64,000 nt of DNA, from contig JAUMIR010000002.1 of assembly GCA_030847615.1 (NCBI GenBank), forward strand, positions 202,351,809-202,415,808, given 5' to 3'. Positions within the stretch are counted from its first letter, which is position 1, and each line of letters begins with the position of its first letter. The position numbers were made by a program, and so were the translations under genes. Shown here piece after piece: positions 48,077 to 61,363 of the stretch. The notes under the pieces are model-generated. The model made no database searches. It worked only from the letters and a program-made list of their open reading frames with translations, and was not told the origin of the DNA. Source of the DNA: Gambelia wislizenii. Lineage: Eukaryota > Chordata > Lepidosauria > Squamata > Crotaphytidae.

Positions 48077-48184
48077 CATGGCTCTCCAGATGATATTGGA
48101 ATGTAGCTTCAATCAGTCCCTACCAGCATAGCCAATGATGAGAGATGCTGGGAGTTATAGCCCATCAACATCTGGAGAGCCATG
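48077..48184. repeat. Foldback repeat with perfect 16-bp terminal inverted repeats
   Basis: 'catggctctccagatg' at 48077-48092 is exactly inverted at 48169-48184. It is the best preserved member of the small foldback family scattered over the window (for example near 2828, 10555, 12690, 19305, 36485 and 49130). Confidence 0.75.
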
Positions 48185-48349
48185 CATTCCTTAACTTTTA
48201 TGATTCCTTAACTTTTATGACTTACCCCAGCTCCTACAAATCCTAGGGATATTTGAGAATGAGAGTATGTGGTTTATGCTGAGGCAGGTTAGTGATAAGT
48301 AAAAAATAAAGTAGTAAAATCTGTTTTAAAATATTATCAGTTTGTTACA

Positions 48350-48530
48350 TTGTTAGCCCACCTTTCCATCTAATAGCTCAAAGTGGCACACATACACCCC
48401 CCCCCACCCATTCCCTTTTATCCTTACAACAGCATCTCTGGAGTAGATTGGTCTGAGAGATAGTGACTGGCCACAGGTCACCCAGTGAACTTTATATCTG
48501 AATGGGGATTTGAACTTTGGTTTTCCTGGT
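48350..48530 (+). repeat. MIR/L2-like repeat fragment
   Basis: 'ttgttagcccacctttccat', 'atccttacaacagcatctct', 'ccacaggtcacccagtgaac' and 'ggggatttgaactttgg' follow the order of the L2/MIR 3' module. Confidence 0.55.
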
Positions 48531-48820
48531 CCTGAATGAATACTATTTTAAGTTAAAATATAGCAGATAAAAATATTAATCAAGTATTGTGCCAATCTAT
48601 TTTCCCTTGATTTGATCTAAAAAATACCATTAGCATGTGCAGTTTTGCCAGTTTTAGCACTCCTCTCAATAATCTCACACCCAGGCACATAACAATAGTA
48701 CAACTAATTGATTAAAATGAAAAGGGTAAAAATAAAATTCTGCAGAATAAGTGTATAAAAACAAATATCAAGATAACCATTTCTAGTAAGTACAGAGTTA
48801 GTTATCTGGAGAAGTACCAG

Positions 48821-48965
48821 ATGCTAAAACAGTAAAATGCTAAGACAGTAAAATGTCAGAACAATAAGATGCTAGAACAGTCTAATTATCAAAACTGCTA
48901 GTCCAATGAAGTGTCAGGGGAGTAAGATAGGATTAAAACAATAAAAATACTAAAACAGTAAACAG
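48821..48965 (+). repeat. Degenerate short tandem repeat (about 16 bp)
   Basis: Units 'atgctaaaacagtaaa' and 'atgctaagacagtaaa' followed by decayed copies at 48853 and 48869, and again near 48932-48965. Confidence 0.55.
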
Positions 48966-51009
48966 TGCAAACCATTAGTGACTGAAAATTTCATTGATCA
49001 CATAGAAAGCAAACCAAAGACCATGCTCCTCTTTCACCCAGGAAAATACCCACAAAGGCTTCCAGTTCCATTTAGGAAGATTCAAAGGAATAATTTCTCA
49101 CTTCTGTGTATATGCTGTCCTTTGCCCAAGATAGGGGTGGGGAACCTTGCATCCTCCTTCTGTTTTGGATTACAATTTCAACAGTCCCTTAACATTGGCC
49201 ACACTGTAGGGAATTGTAGGACAATACATTGAGAAGGTCGTTTAATGTGGAATGTTAGTCCCACTGTCCCTACTATCTGTAGGCCAGGCAGAGAGAAAAG
49301 GGTACATGTTTGGGAAATATCTTAATGACCAAGGGAATGGCTGATCCTTGAACTTCACATTGAAACCCAGTTCACTTGCCACATATCACATTGGCTATTC
49401 TTAACACAGGGCAGCTTGTTATGACAGCATCCTAGAAACCCTTGTGAATGGTCCACATAGCTGATTGATAGATGTCACAACCATAGGGTGTTGAGGTGTT
49501 GGTTAGGTAGGAATGGTCACCTAAAAGCACTAAGTAAAGGCAAGGGAAATGGTACTGTTTGCTGAGATATCCAAGCTCTGAGTGCCCTTCTGAAATAGAT
49601 TAATCTGGGAGTGATCGACACGGGCCATATTCTGTTGGCAACTTGGGTTGATAAGTACTTCCTCTGTTGCAACTGGAACTGATAGTACTTGGAAATGAGT
49701 TACTCACTGCTCTGACTCAGTTCTGATGACACATTTGGCTAATAGCCACAGATTTAAAAACGTTTATCATCCACTTAAAGTACGATTTTTATTATTCCGT
49801 TGCAATACTGTTATTGACTGCTGAGCTGAGGTAGGTAATAAGATATTGAACTCCATAGTCTGTACTGAAGGTTCTAGGAATTGGCATGGGGTGGTTGTGA
49901 TACTCTGGTGCAGACTGTGTTGCTTTGGATAGGGGCAGATTTCTCAGGTTTAACTTCTTATGGTGCAAAAATACCTGGATGACAGTTAACCCTAAGACCC
50001 ATTGTTTATGTTTATCTTTGCAGTGATTCCTTCTGCTTTCTTTAACCTTCTGCCCCCTCCCTCAACAAGGGTTTTTATGAAACAAGAACTGAACCACTGG
50101 GCACTTCCGATTTTGTTTCATGGAATGGTGTGCCTTTCTGTGGGTCCAGGGGCCCAAAAACTGGCCCCTGGATCCCTGAAGCATGCTCACTCCTCCACTG
50201 TAAACTACTGCTTTTTGTGGCAGCTTCTTCAGTTCTTCTTTGGTGAATCAGCGGCCTCTTAAGAACAAGTGAAGACAGCCAATTATTCAAGTTAGGCTGA
50301 CACCTTAAATTTGTTGTGTAGCATTGTAACATATTCTGTTTTATTTTATGCCATCTTTTCTAATAGTTCTTGGCTTAGTTTGCCTTTCTGATCACTGTAC
50401 AATACATCAAGTTGATGCTTTCAGTGAGCTATGTTATCTGCAACAGTTATCAGATGTATTTTCTACATAATACTTCTCCATTATTTTGCAATCCAATGCT
50501 TGAAAGATGCAACCTTGAGTTTCTCGTAATGCAATGGTTCTGATGAGTCACTCTAATCTATGAGATGTGTGTATAAGTCTGTCATAGTCCTTTGTAAGCT
50601 TCATTGAATTAGATCAATTGATATTCTTTAGCAGTTTTTGCAAGCCCTGCCACAGCTCCCATTCCCTGAGATATCCTGCAGTTTACATTGTTAGCCTACC
50701 TTTCCATCCTGCAGTTTACCTTTTCTCCATTGTAAAAATACTGTATTTATCTTGAACCTCTGTCTCCTGTCTTTTACCTGATACATGAATGAAATGAGTT
50801 TTTCCCATCCTGTGACAAAGATACTTGCTTGCCATGGATTTCATTCTGGTTGTGACTGCACACGTTATAATTTCAGAACACACTTAGGTAGCTTTTCAGA
50901 ATGTTAAGTATTTTATTATTTTTGAAAACATTTCTGAGTTAAACACTTCTAAATAGTTATCTGGTTTCTGGTCATAATTAATGACTACTACTATTAACAC
51001 TGTGTAGTT

Positions 51010-51258
51010 ACAGATTGTTGTTATTGTGGGTCTTCAAGTCATTTCCAACATATGGTGGCCTTAAGGTGACCCTGTCATGAGGCTTTCTTGACAAGATTTG
51101 CTCAGAGTGGGTTTGCCTTTGCCTTTGCCTTCCTCTGGTTGAGAGAGTGTGACTTGCCCAAAGTCACCCACTGGGTTTCCATGGCTAAGCAGGGATTCAA
51201 ACCCTGGTCTCTAGAGTCATAGTCAACACTCAGACCACTATGCCTCACTGGCTCTCTT
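51010..51258 (+). repeat. MIR/L2-like SINE, nearly full copy
   Basis: 'gtgggtcttcaagtcatttc', 'catgaggctttcttgacaag', 'cccaaagtcacccactgggt', 'agggattcaaaccctggtct' and 'cagaccactatgcctcactg'. The same unit recurs at 7086 and 59700. Confidence 0.7.
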
Positions 51259-54200
51259 AGTTACAGATACCTGTACTATAATTAAGTGTTTGCCTGCGTA
51301 TCTGTTCTACTATACATATCCATATGTTTGATCACAGCCACCAGATCTGGTGTGTTACCTGATGGGACCAAAATGAAGACTATCACAACATTTTGGATCT
51401 GAGTGGTCAGCGGCTTGGTCCACTACTTTGAGCACCTCCTGAATGAATGCATTGGGATTCGCCCTCCGCCAGAATACAGTTTATTAACCAATGTTGTCTA
51501 AAGTCGATATTTAGACGTAGTTTGATATTCCAAAATTTCTGTGTAGATTTAGATTTAGGATTGATTGGGGAGGCAATTGTTGCTTTAGGTCCGTTTTGCA
51601 TGGAACTTGGTGTGGAAAAAGCATGGTCTAGCACTAGGTGGACTCATTTTTGCAGTTGACAAATAAGACCCTTTCATATTATCTTCTGAAATGTCATTCA
51701 CACAGAGAATGCCTTAAATTATTATTTTAAAAAATTAACACTGAAAACAGCAGTTTTTGTAAACTGTTTTAGCTCTGTTTAACTGGCAGCCTGGCTGGAT
51801 CTTCCATACAAATGGAGAAGTGTTTTGAGAAAGAATTCATATCTCACTGTTTTGGCCTCGGAGGCAGAGTGGGTAGGATTGTTGTGGTTTCTTTTCCCCC
51901 CATTTTTTTTTTTAAATCCAGCAATCTAATTTAAGTATCAGTAATTTATAAACCAGAACTTGCAAACTTGTGCATGTTTACAACCAACACATCACCTGAT
52001 TTTAACAAAAATCATTCTGCCAGATAAACTATTTGCTGTGTGTGTACTTGCACCACCTGCTTCCCACCCTCCCACAAGGCCACTTTCACAAATTTGAATC
52101 ACAGTAGCATTTCATTCCAGTGGAGCTTTATCCATGCTAAGTGTGGACAGACTGGTGGAGAGATGTCAGTGAAGAGTGGGACTAGTGTAAGGTTTGATGA
52201 TTTTGGATACCTCATATGAAACAGAAGTGATGGTCCTGCTGTTTAGCAATAATATACCTGGCAAAGATGTGATTGTAGCAGTCCTGTGCAGGTAATGTTA
52301 CTAGTTCATCTCCCTAGGGGACACTACCATAGCCCATTACTCCTGTGTTCAGGGAAAACAGTGTGTACAAATGGATGCTGTCCTAGCAGAATAGGAATCT
52401 CCCTTCAAAATCACAGGCTGCTTCCCTGAGCTTATATAGAACTGCATGTACATTGAATGGCTGTCATAACCCTCTGTGTCCCAGAGTTTGGTAGGGAAAG
52501 CATCCTTCTTAAGGAATCCAAATCCTTCTCTGGGTAAATGCCGCTCCTATTGCATCCTGTTGCCATGAAGGCCCATCCTTCATAGACAATATGTGTCATG
52601 GGCCACTGTCCTTCACCGTCAAGAGAAAATGTCAGTGCATTCAACCCTCTGCCCTGTGCTGTGGTGCACGGAGCCCAGGAGTGCCAGAGGAGGAAGAGCA
52701 CACTTAGGCTCAGGAAATCACTGCTTACTCAGCATGTTGATACTTTCTACTTTTTGTCCCATGGGTCTTGTTGGGGAACAGATAATTTTCCCTGAGTAGC
52801 CCTCACTTTTCTGGGAAGCATAGGCAATGCTAAGAGGAGCTGCTGGGGGATTTGTTGTGATCAGATGGGTACCCTTTGTTTTGGGAGTAGTCCTGGGATA
52901 GTAGTGTGGGTTAGTCCTGGGTTGTACCAAAGGCATGATTTATAGATGATGGAAACAGATAAGTGAGGAAGAGCAGCAATAGCTTCATTTCTTTTTAAAG
53001 CAGCAGCTTTCTAGGGTCATGATAACATAGGTCAGAGCCAGGCACTGTGGATGTATGCTGAACAGGGCAGAACACCCCATGCAAGGAATGGGAAAGAAAG
53101 CAGCTTGTACCCTCCTGTGTTATGTTTGGGGTCTGTGCCTACTCCCTGGGCTCCAAGATTTGGACCGTGAAATTGTCCCCAGTAGGGCTGTTACATAAGG
53201 ATCTGTCTGCTCTTGGAGGCTGTCACTAAGTGGCTGTGAGAGGCACAGCATCACCCACACAACAGGCAGGAGCGCCTAGGGTGCTGTGCTCTCTGGGCTG
53301 TAATTTATCCTGCCAGCTCAACTCAATGAGCCAACTGAGACACGGCTGCCTGTGTTGGACGCAATTACATGAGGAGGGGGTTGAGGATAGGGGCTATGTG
53401 TGCCAGCAATGCCTGTCTATCTGGTCGGGCTGCCACAGAGTATCTAGTAGTCAGCCCTAGGCCATAATGCTATGGATTAGGGCAATGTAAGCATCTGTCT
53501 CCCTGGGCTTTTTACTAGCATATGGTGCAGCCCTTTTGACTGTGGGCTCCTGATTCCTGTGATGCTTCCCTGCAACACGCTGCCCAAAGTTCCATCACAA
53601 TGTCGTGGTCCACTCACCACCACTCCACACAGCTTTGGAACATCATCTGCCTTGGAACATCATCCACCACATGTGAGCCCTTTGTTGCTTATCTTTGGTT
53701 TTCAAGGCCACAAAACTGAAATGTAATTTTTCCCCAATGTGTGGTAGCTCCAGTTCAGTCCTCTGTGAAAACAGAAGTAACTGTTGGGCTGTAGTGGATG
53801 GAGAACTTGTCCTTTTCTGCCTGCAGTGTGGCCTTAGACTTGGCGTGTAAGTATTAGATGCCATCTTGTTTCCGAGAGACTCTGACATGAGGGACTGTAA
53901 ACTTTAAAATTATAGACAGTCCCCAAGAGTTCAGTCCAAGAAGGCAGGAATGTTTGGCACATGAAACCAGTGGCAGAAATGTAGAAGGAAGGTTGAGAAT
54001 GATGCTTTGTCATTATGAGAATGCAGCATTTGGGGAATGGAAGGCCTTGGGGATTAGGGGGCATCTGGAGGGCAGGAAGAACAACACTTCTGTCTGAAAA
54101 GAGTTGTGCTGCTTTTTTTCTTGGGTGTCACTGTTGAGAGTTATATTATGACAGACCAGAGAGTGAGTTAGCCCTGCCATGCGCTTGACCCCTCAACTGT

Positions 54201-57200
54201 ATTTACCTTCTCATAAAGTGTCTTTGTGCTCTAGCAATTTGCTTCAATTAGGGTCATTATCTCAGCTAGAGGCACCTGCTGATGGCAGAGAGGCACCCTT
54301 GTGGGAGGGGGAGACAACAACACGACTGCCCCTCGACGCTCAACAGTCTTTGAACAGATGGCTGCTGTGGCCCTTGTATCCGTCCTCAACTGCCCTTGGG
54401 CATAAGGGATGGAGGGCTAGAAAAACAATCAACCCAACAGATATGGCTGTGACATTTCCCCCCTCTCACTTCTCAGCCTTTTTTCCCTTCCAGTCTTTGA
54501 GCTTGCTTTTTCCATCTTCCCTTTGAGCTTGGGCACAACAAATAATTTAGGAGTTTATGGAGGGGTAAGCTCAGGCTCCCCTTTTCCCCCAAATCACAGG
54601 TGCCCAGCAATGAAGGTCAAGGCTTCAGGCATCTTTATCAGTGGCTTACTCAAGAAGTCATTCTATGAGTTTTGTATACCTGCCTCAAGCCATGTCTTGG
54701 GATAGAGGCTAAAGTAAAGGGAGCCCAAACTCTTGCCATCCAACATTGCCCAGAGGGAACTCAGCATTGAAGGAGGAATCAACAAGCTGTGAAGAACTAT
54801 GAACCACCCCTGCTGTAGCTCTCCTTTTTCAGTCTGTCAGTACCTTTCGTCCAGGGTAGAGATGGGTAACTTTCATCTGTTGAAGGCCACAGATCAACAG
54901 CAAGTGCTGAAGCCTGTGGTGGATGAGGCCAGAGCCAAAAACAGACGATCCTACCCTCTTGTTTCCTTTCTTTTTTTTCCTGCCACCCCCTTTTCTATTT
55001 TTCTGCCGTCACCTTCCTGAACTCCCCCTATCTTCCTCCCCACTTAGCTGTCTGCTGGGAAAAGGGGTGACTTCTCTTGCAGTGCCCTGAACTAACTGCT
55101 TACAAAGGACTTTTGCAATTAGGATGGGGACGGCATGAGATCGGGCCAAGGGTTTCAGGTTGCCCACTCAGAGTCTTAAGAAGGGAAGCAATGCAGCTAA
55201 AATTTCCTGTTGCAGCAGATAGGGCTCAGGTCATGCCTGTATTTTCAGCCCTGCAGAGCATCACCAGGAATAATGCACAAGGCCAGGTGCTTCTTTGGGG
55301 CTTGAATCCGGCTTCTAGCATAATAAACTCAGTAACACCCCACATTGTTTGCAGGATTTCTGGAGAAACTGCAGTATTACTATTGGGTTCTTATGCTTAC
55401 TAGACAAGATTACTTAGTGCAGTTCCTGAAAGCTCTTGACTGTATTGTTGAAACAGTTAACACTGGATGCTGTTTGATATGCAAACAGCTTCATGGGAAT
55501 GGCTTCTTTGTGGCTTCCAAGTATCTTAAGTAGCTTGAGGAGCTCAGGCAGAAGAACACTGAAGAAGTAGGCTTCCAAACTTGATCTGTTCACCTTTTCT
55601 CCTTATTTGTTTGGTTTTATGTTATTCCATCTCAGTAGCTGCCAATGGAGAAGTGAAATTGTGGTTCTAATGTAATGAAATAAATTGACAATGGGAGTTT
55701 TGTCTGGTTACCCTGTATGATGCTTGCGTAGAAATGGGTACTGAAATGGGATGGTGGAGTAGATGTTTGTAGCTAAATCTTGCTTAACCTAATTGTGAAG
55801 GTATGGGCACCCCTGCCCCCCATCACACCAGTGTATTTTAAAAAGCTATCCTGTAGCTGGTAATATCCAACTCGCTCTCCACATACTGCAAAACAGAAGT
55901 TACTGAAGAGATGTACGAGATGTAGGACTCGAAGATGTAGGACTTGGCAGAATCAATAAGGGAGGGAGGGGGTGATATATGCCTATTTGGTGTTCCAGCT
56001 GTGAATTCAACCAGCCTGTTTCTGGGGTTTTGCCAAATACGTATCTGATAAGTTAAACCAGACACCTGCAGGTTCATGCAGAGATAATTTTCACACACTG
56101 CCAGCTTCCTTTCTTGACACATCCTACATTAAGACACTTTTGTAAAGGAATAAGGGAATACAGCCTGTCCAGTTTTGAAGCAGGAAAGCATTTTTCTTAA
56201 GATACTGTTGATTCTTCAATATTGGGATTTTTAAATCTTTCCCGTGTTGCACATAGCACTGAATAAAGGTCTGGGTCCATCTTGTCCCTCTGGTTCTATA
56301 GCACCTTGGTCCAAGGTCATGTACATCATGGCCATTGATGCTGGTTCATGGGGACACATTTCACAGTCTGACTTTCAGATCAGACCTCAGGTGTGGCTGC
56401 AGCCTGGCCATGGATATAGTAATCACTGCATTGGTTTTTGCCCAAGTACAGGAATAAAAAGCTTGAGGTTTCATGGTTTGGGAATGTGGCGTTTTGCATT
56501 AAGCCATCAGGGATAGGAGACAGGAAGGGTTAAAACAGGGAAGAAGTAAGCTGGAGACATTGGAGTTAGGAATGTTCAGCAAATGACTGGCTGTGCACCT
56601 GTCACCCATTATCAAACAGAGGGTGTGCACATTTATGTATTTTAGCAGTGAATCAAGTGTTAATTTGGTGGCTCTTTCTTCAAAATGGGGGCTAGGAGGA
56701 ACCAGCAGTCTTTGGGGTGGCACACTGTAGGACAGACAGGGATTAATTCCACAAACAAGGGGATTGTCCTGTTCCTAAAATGAGCTTGTGGGGGCTTAAA
56801 AGTCACATGCTGCCAAATCATCTTAGGTAGATGCACAAAGGAGCTGAAGAGAGCCTGTGCAACATAACTATACTCTGTCCCCTTTGTATGTGGAGCAACT
56901 TGTGCAACATAAAAGATACTAGTATCCTTTCATAGCTATATGTTCATTCTGCAGCTCAACTTTCCCAATTTCCTATGCCCAGGAGCTATTATCTTTTCTC
57001 AGAGTGGGTTGTCCCAAGTCCAGAAAAAGGTTCTTGCTTCCTTCCCCAGTGGAACCAAGTCTAGAGTTCTGGAGTTACCCCACTAGTGGAAGACTAGATA
57101 CAGCTATGACAATGTGACCGATTCTGGACATGAGTGGAGGAGGCTGCAAAGGTGAGTAGGCAGTAAATTTTCAGTGCCCTTCCTACAGGAAAAGGATCCG

Positions 57201-59699
57201 AGGCATCTTTCCTACTCATTTTTCAGCCTTTCCTTCTCTGCGTACATTTCTTGTTTTCTAGCAGGAGATTGGAAAGCCTTCCCACTGATCTCCATGTTCC
57301 ACCCCTAAATTCCCTACATTAATCTTGTCTCAAAGAATGCTTTGTAAATCAAATTATGTTTCTAAATGCTTCCCTGTGTAGTTAAACTACTTCCGAAAAT
57401 GTCAACAAGAAGACGTTCTTAGATGACTCCACAGAGAGAAGTAAGTTAGCAATACCCAGAATGGTTGCTTCAGTCAGTATTCAGCTCAGTCCTAAAAATG
57501 CATCATGAGCACTAAAGAAGGCCCTTTTTCTTTTATCAGCCAATTACATCTACTTGCCCTGAACCTAATGCTGACTTGATTTGTGTGTTCATGTCCTTTC
57601 AGTTTTTCAAAGGAAAGCATGATAAACCTCCCAGTGTTAAACTCATTGTTTTCATATATGGTTGAAGTACTAAGCCTGAGAGAAAGTGACTTGGCCAAGG
57701 TCACACCCTGAATCTAGAGGAGGGAGAGGAACCCACATTTTCCATAAGTAATATAGTGGACATTGGATCACATTACATGCTGCTCCAGTACTTTAACTGT
57801 TCTGTTTCTTTCCTTCACCGAAGAGAACAATGCCTTTACAAGAAGCACCATGTAACATCCAGTCCCATGGCTATCTGGCCCCACAGGCATTTCGTACAGT
57901 GGCCAGCCATATGAGTATGGGACAGTTCATAAGCAGGATGGGAGTGCAAACAGCCCCACCTGCTCATGCTTACCAGCAACTGGTGTTGAGACACATGCTG
58001 TTATTGCCTTTGATGCTGAAGGTAACACAGAGCCATCATGACTAGGGGCTATTTATAGTCATTTTTCGTGAAAATCCCACCAACATGTCCATTTAATGGG
58101 AAACAGAAACTAAAAGTGACTTGACCAAGTTGACACTGCCCCCCCCAAATATGAGTCTGTGTCAGAAGATCAGTAAAAACATGTTTTTGGCTTATAATAG
58201 ATCTTCACTTTACAGAGCAGAATACAGAGAATGAGAGAAACTAATTTGGTGAAGACCAGGCAACAAGTCCACAGGAGAGGGCATTTTATGCATACAAAGG
58301 GAGTCCACAGTGAAACATAGGTGCGGATAGGGTGGATAGATAGGGACCACAAAGAGGAAGCAAATGGGGGGAAGGCAGGGGGAGAAGGGATTGGGGAAAG
58401 CCTAGGAGGGGAATGTTTCATGCTCCTGCCACACACAGATACACATAGTTCCAACAGCAGTGCTTTGGGCGGGGGGAAGGAATGGATGCCATGTTTAATT
58501 TCAAGGGACATGGATGATTCCCCAAAACTGACATAGCACCAGAGGATGGCAGGCTGAAGAGCCATCTCCTTAATGTCCATCACAGGTATAGGGACTCTCC
58601 TTCTCACCAGTAGGCAACAGTGCTTTGCCTGCTGTATATGGCATAGCTCCTGGATGAAGCAGGGTTTTGCATGCAGGCAAAGGAAAGACAAGAAGTTGGC
58701 ATTTGCCAACTGCCCTAACAGTTGCTGCTTTGATGTGTACTGAAGATCTGTTCCATTCTGAGTACTTTAGACTACAGGAGGTGACATTACTCTGTGGCTG
58801 CTCATGTTCAGGAGACATCTGTTGTGTATGTGCTGATTTCTAAATTTAAAAAAAATTGGGGGAGGAAGTTTTGCTTTGGGTAAAGTGCAACCTAGTTAAT
58901 GAAAAAAAAAATCCAATGTGGTCACTGCTTGTAGATGTTGGGGTCAGAGTCCCAATGCCCTCCTCTCCTAGGGCTACTGGAACTGGTCTGGAGAGTACAA
59001 GATCTTGGACACTGGAGGGGACCATACATAAGCGCAAGAAGTGAAAATTACCTGTTTGTTGCACTGGTGTCTAATTTTAACCTGGGAGGGTTGACACTTC
59101 TGAAGGGCAATGCTGGTGCAGGACACCTGTTCCTGTCTATGTTGGTACATGTAGCGCAGCACAGTTTTTTTGCTTAGGATAAGCCTCTCACTGCTACAAG
59201 AGGAGGCAGTGTCCAAGTTGCCAGGATACATAGCAATTTACTGGGGTGTTTGATCCACAGGACACTGGCACTGACAAGCAGAGACATACAGAAACACAAA
59301 GATGGCCCTTGGAGCTCACATCACCCTCCCCTCCCTGCCCTCAGCTATACAGAGTCACCCAAGAAAAAAGTTGTTCCAGAATAAAAGGAACAAGTATGTC
59401 AACAGACAGTCATAGTGAACTGGTACAGCTGCCTTCATGGCTGAGGACTGATGGCCCTTGTCCTCTGAGCAAACACTGTTATTTCCACAAATAGACCACA
59501 AATAGGTGGTGCTGCTTAATTCCTAAGCTGTGCAGGCAACACTTCCTTCACCACTGTCACCCACCCGCCAAGATCTGTAAGCTTAATTTGCAGCCCCTAT
59601 TTCCTTCAAGAGACATGGCTGCTACTTTATTGTTCTGCAGCTGCTAAGCACGACATGTTGCAGCTAGAACACATAGGCCCCCATCTTGTTTGTGACACT

Positions 59700-59928
59700 G
59701 TTGTTATGTGCTTAAGTCTGTGTTATGTGCTTTTAACTGCAACTTCTGGCAACCCTATCACAGGATTTATTTTTTTGGCAAGATTATTTTGAATGTCCTT
59801 TACTTCCTTTTAGGCTAAGAGGGTGTAATTTGCTCAAGGTCACCTAGTGGGTTTCCATGGCTGAGCTGGGATTCAAACCCAAGTCTCCACGAGTCCTAGT
59901 CCAACACTAAAATCACCACACCGGCTCT
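59700..59928 (+). repeat. MIR/L2-like SINE, diverged copy
   Basis: 'ctcaaggtcacctagtgggt' and 'tgggattcaaacccaagtct', ending 'aaatcaccacaccggctct', match the copy at 51010-51258. The 5' half is diverged. Confidence 0.6.
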
Positions 59929-60412
59929 TATACCATTCACCTGCACATGTCTCTTTTTGGATGGGGATTTACTCTGTAGCCCTTTGTGCCCCGTCCCAAG
60001 TTTCCTGACAGAGCAGCTGGCAAGCTTCAAGAGGGGCCATTATTGGTGCTGCTTACCAGAGGGGATGGTGGAGGTAATTCAGACAATGAAGATTCAGCTA
60101 CTCTGGGCTCCCAGGTGAAAGGAAAGGAGGGTGCACTCTTCTTTTGTTTCTTTCCCACCTATGAGCTGAGACTAGATGCTTCTTCATCATGTGAATGGTC
60201 TCCCCTTCTCTCTTTCAATTGTGGCAGCCCCTAGTGGGGTATGACAGCTGCCAGGGTGGGGGAGAGGATACAAAGCTCTGCAGGCAGAATTTATGCTCCA
60301 CCTACTTTATGCAGGATCTTGATCATAGTCATATTGGACAATTATATATTTGCAAACTTCACTGCAGAACTGTCTTAGGGGCCTTTTCTCTTGGCAGTAT
60401 TTTACACTAAGA

Positions 60413-60418
60413 TTTATT
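60413..60418 (-). promoter_or_regulatory. GCGR: Candidate GCGR polyadenylation signal AATAAA
   Basis: First AATAAA on the minus strand after the GCGR stop, giving a 3' untranslated region of about 650 bases. A second overlapping TAAATAAA context strengthens it. Confidence 0.5.
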
Positions 60419-61063
60419 TATCTAGAAGAGAGGGGTAAGATGAATGAAACTTAGGGAACAGTTGAATATATCCTACTGCATGACTAATAGAAGCAACTGC
60501 ATAACATCCATGCTTTTTTAACCTTTTAGCAAATACTGCTGACACATTCTTAACTTGTTCTCAGTAAATACAAGGGCAAGAAACTTGTTTTAAAAGAAGG
60601 GAGTCTGAGATTCTCAAGGATTTGATCCGTGCTGATCATGGTACAGCCTCTAAACTTTGCAGATTTTCAGAGCTTGCAGAAATACAGAATCTCTTCCTAT
60701 ATAGTCTATTTGGCACTGTCACTTCCCCCAGCATATTCCATGACTGGGCTACTCCTGCTTTGTTCCACCTAGTGCCCACCTACAGTGGGGCACAACCATG
60801 AGGCATTGTGCCTGCATACAGGCAGGGCAGTAAGTCTCATTGGGTCTCACATACATGTCTCCAACACATAAGAACTTGTGCCAATTCCATTATCGTCTCC
60901 AGGGAACTTGGAAGATGACACTGTTTCCAGTCACATGTCCCTCTCAATGTCTTCAAGTTCTGGTTTCTGGCAGTGTCAGCTGCCTTCCTTGGTCTGCAGT
61001 GTGGCTGTCTTCTGGGACAAAGAAATTAGGTCCCATGTGATGGGGCAGATGGGTAGACTGGCT
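60419..61063 (-). other. GCGR: GCGR 3' untranslated region (probable)
   Basis: Sequence between the GCGR stop and the candidate poly(A) signal. No repeat or other gene is recognised in it. Confidence 0.5.
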
Positions 61064-61363
61064 TCAGAAGTTGCTCTCGACTGTGTCAGGGAAGTCGTAG
61101 CATTGGGGTTGCCAATTCCCACCAGCAGCCAAGTTCTCACTGGCACTGCAGCCTGTCCTCTCCAGATACTGCGTGCTAGTATGGGCAGTGGCTTGGCTGC
61201 GCCCCAGCCCATTGAGGTAGTTGCCAACCAGTTTGTGCTTCTCAAAGGTGCTGGTACCCCCATTGCGGACATTGGGTGTGTGGCTGTATGTGTGCTTGTA
61301 CTCCTCTTCTATGTCCCAGCCAAGCTTCCAACGTGTCCATTTCTTTGTGAGCTCTGACTGTAC
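61064..61363 (-). CDS. GCGR: GCGR terminal exon: helix 8 and C-terminal tail
   Basis: Starts [20 protein letters not shown] and runs 99 residues to a TGA stop (61064-61066), ending DTVESNF. Acceptor 'tttctgtag'. It is about 28 residues longer than the human tail and rich in serine, threonine and asparagine, giving many potential phosphorylation sites. Confidence 0.9.
   Translation of the reverse strand, partial: VQSELTKKWTRWKLGWDIEEEYKHTYSHTPNVRNGGTSTFEKHKLVGNYLNGLGRSQATAHTSTQYLERTGCSASENLAAGGNWQPQCYDFPDTVESNF

Larger units (their letters stand above)
41525..60400. other. Spacer of about 19 kb between MCRIP1 and GCGR
   Basis: Both neighbours point their 3' ends into it. It holds the listed CR1, hAT, Penelope-like and SINE copies. 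In 44100-46900 and 52000-59600 I see no named repeat, no exon with family resemblance and no RNA gene. Reading frames up to 179 codons (58170-58709, minus) look like chance openings. Confidence 0.55.

Noticed and set aside
50522..50570. CTGATGAG string suggesting another hammerhead core
   Set aside because: No matching stem II followed by GAAA downstream.
54179..54526. 115-codon plus-strand open frame in the MCRIP1-GCGR spacer
   Set aside because: No domain, low-complexity C-terminus and no plausible exon structure.
58170..58709. 179-codon minus-strand open frame
   Set aside because: No recognisable family, no splice-site context and a composition like neighbouring spacer; treated as a chance opening.
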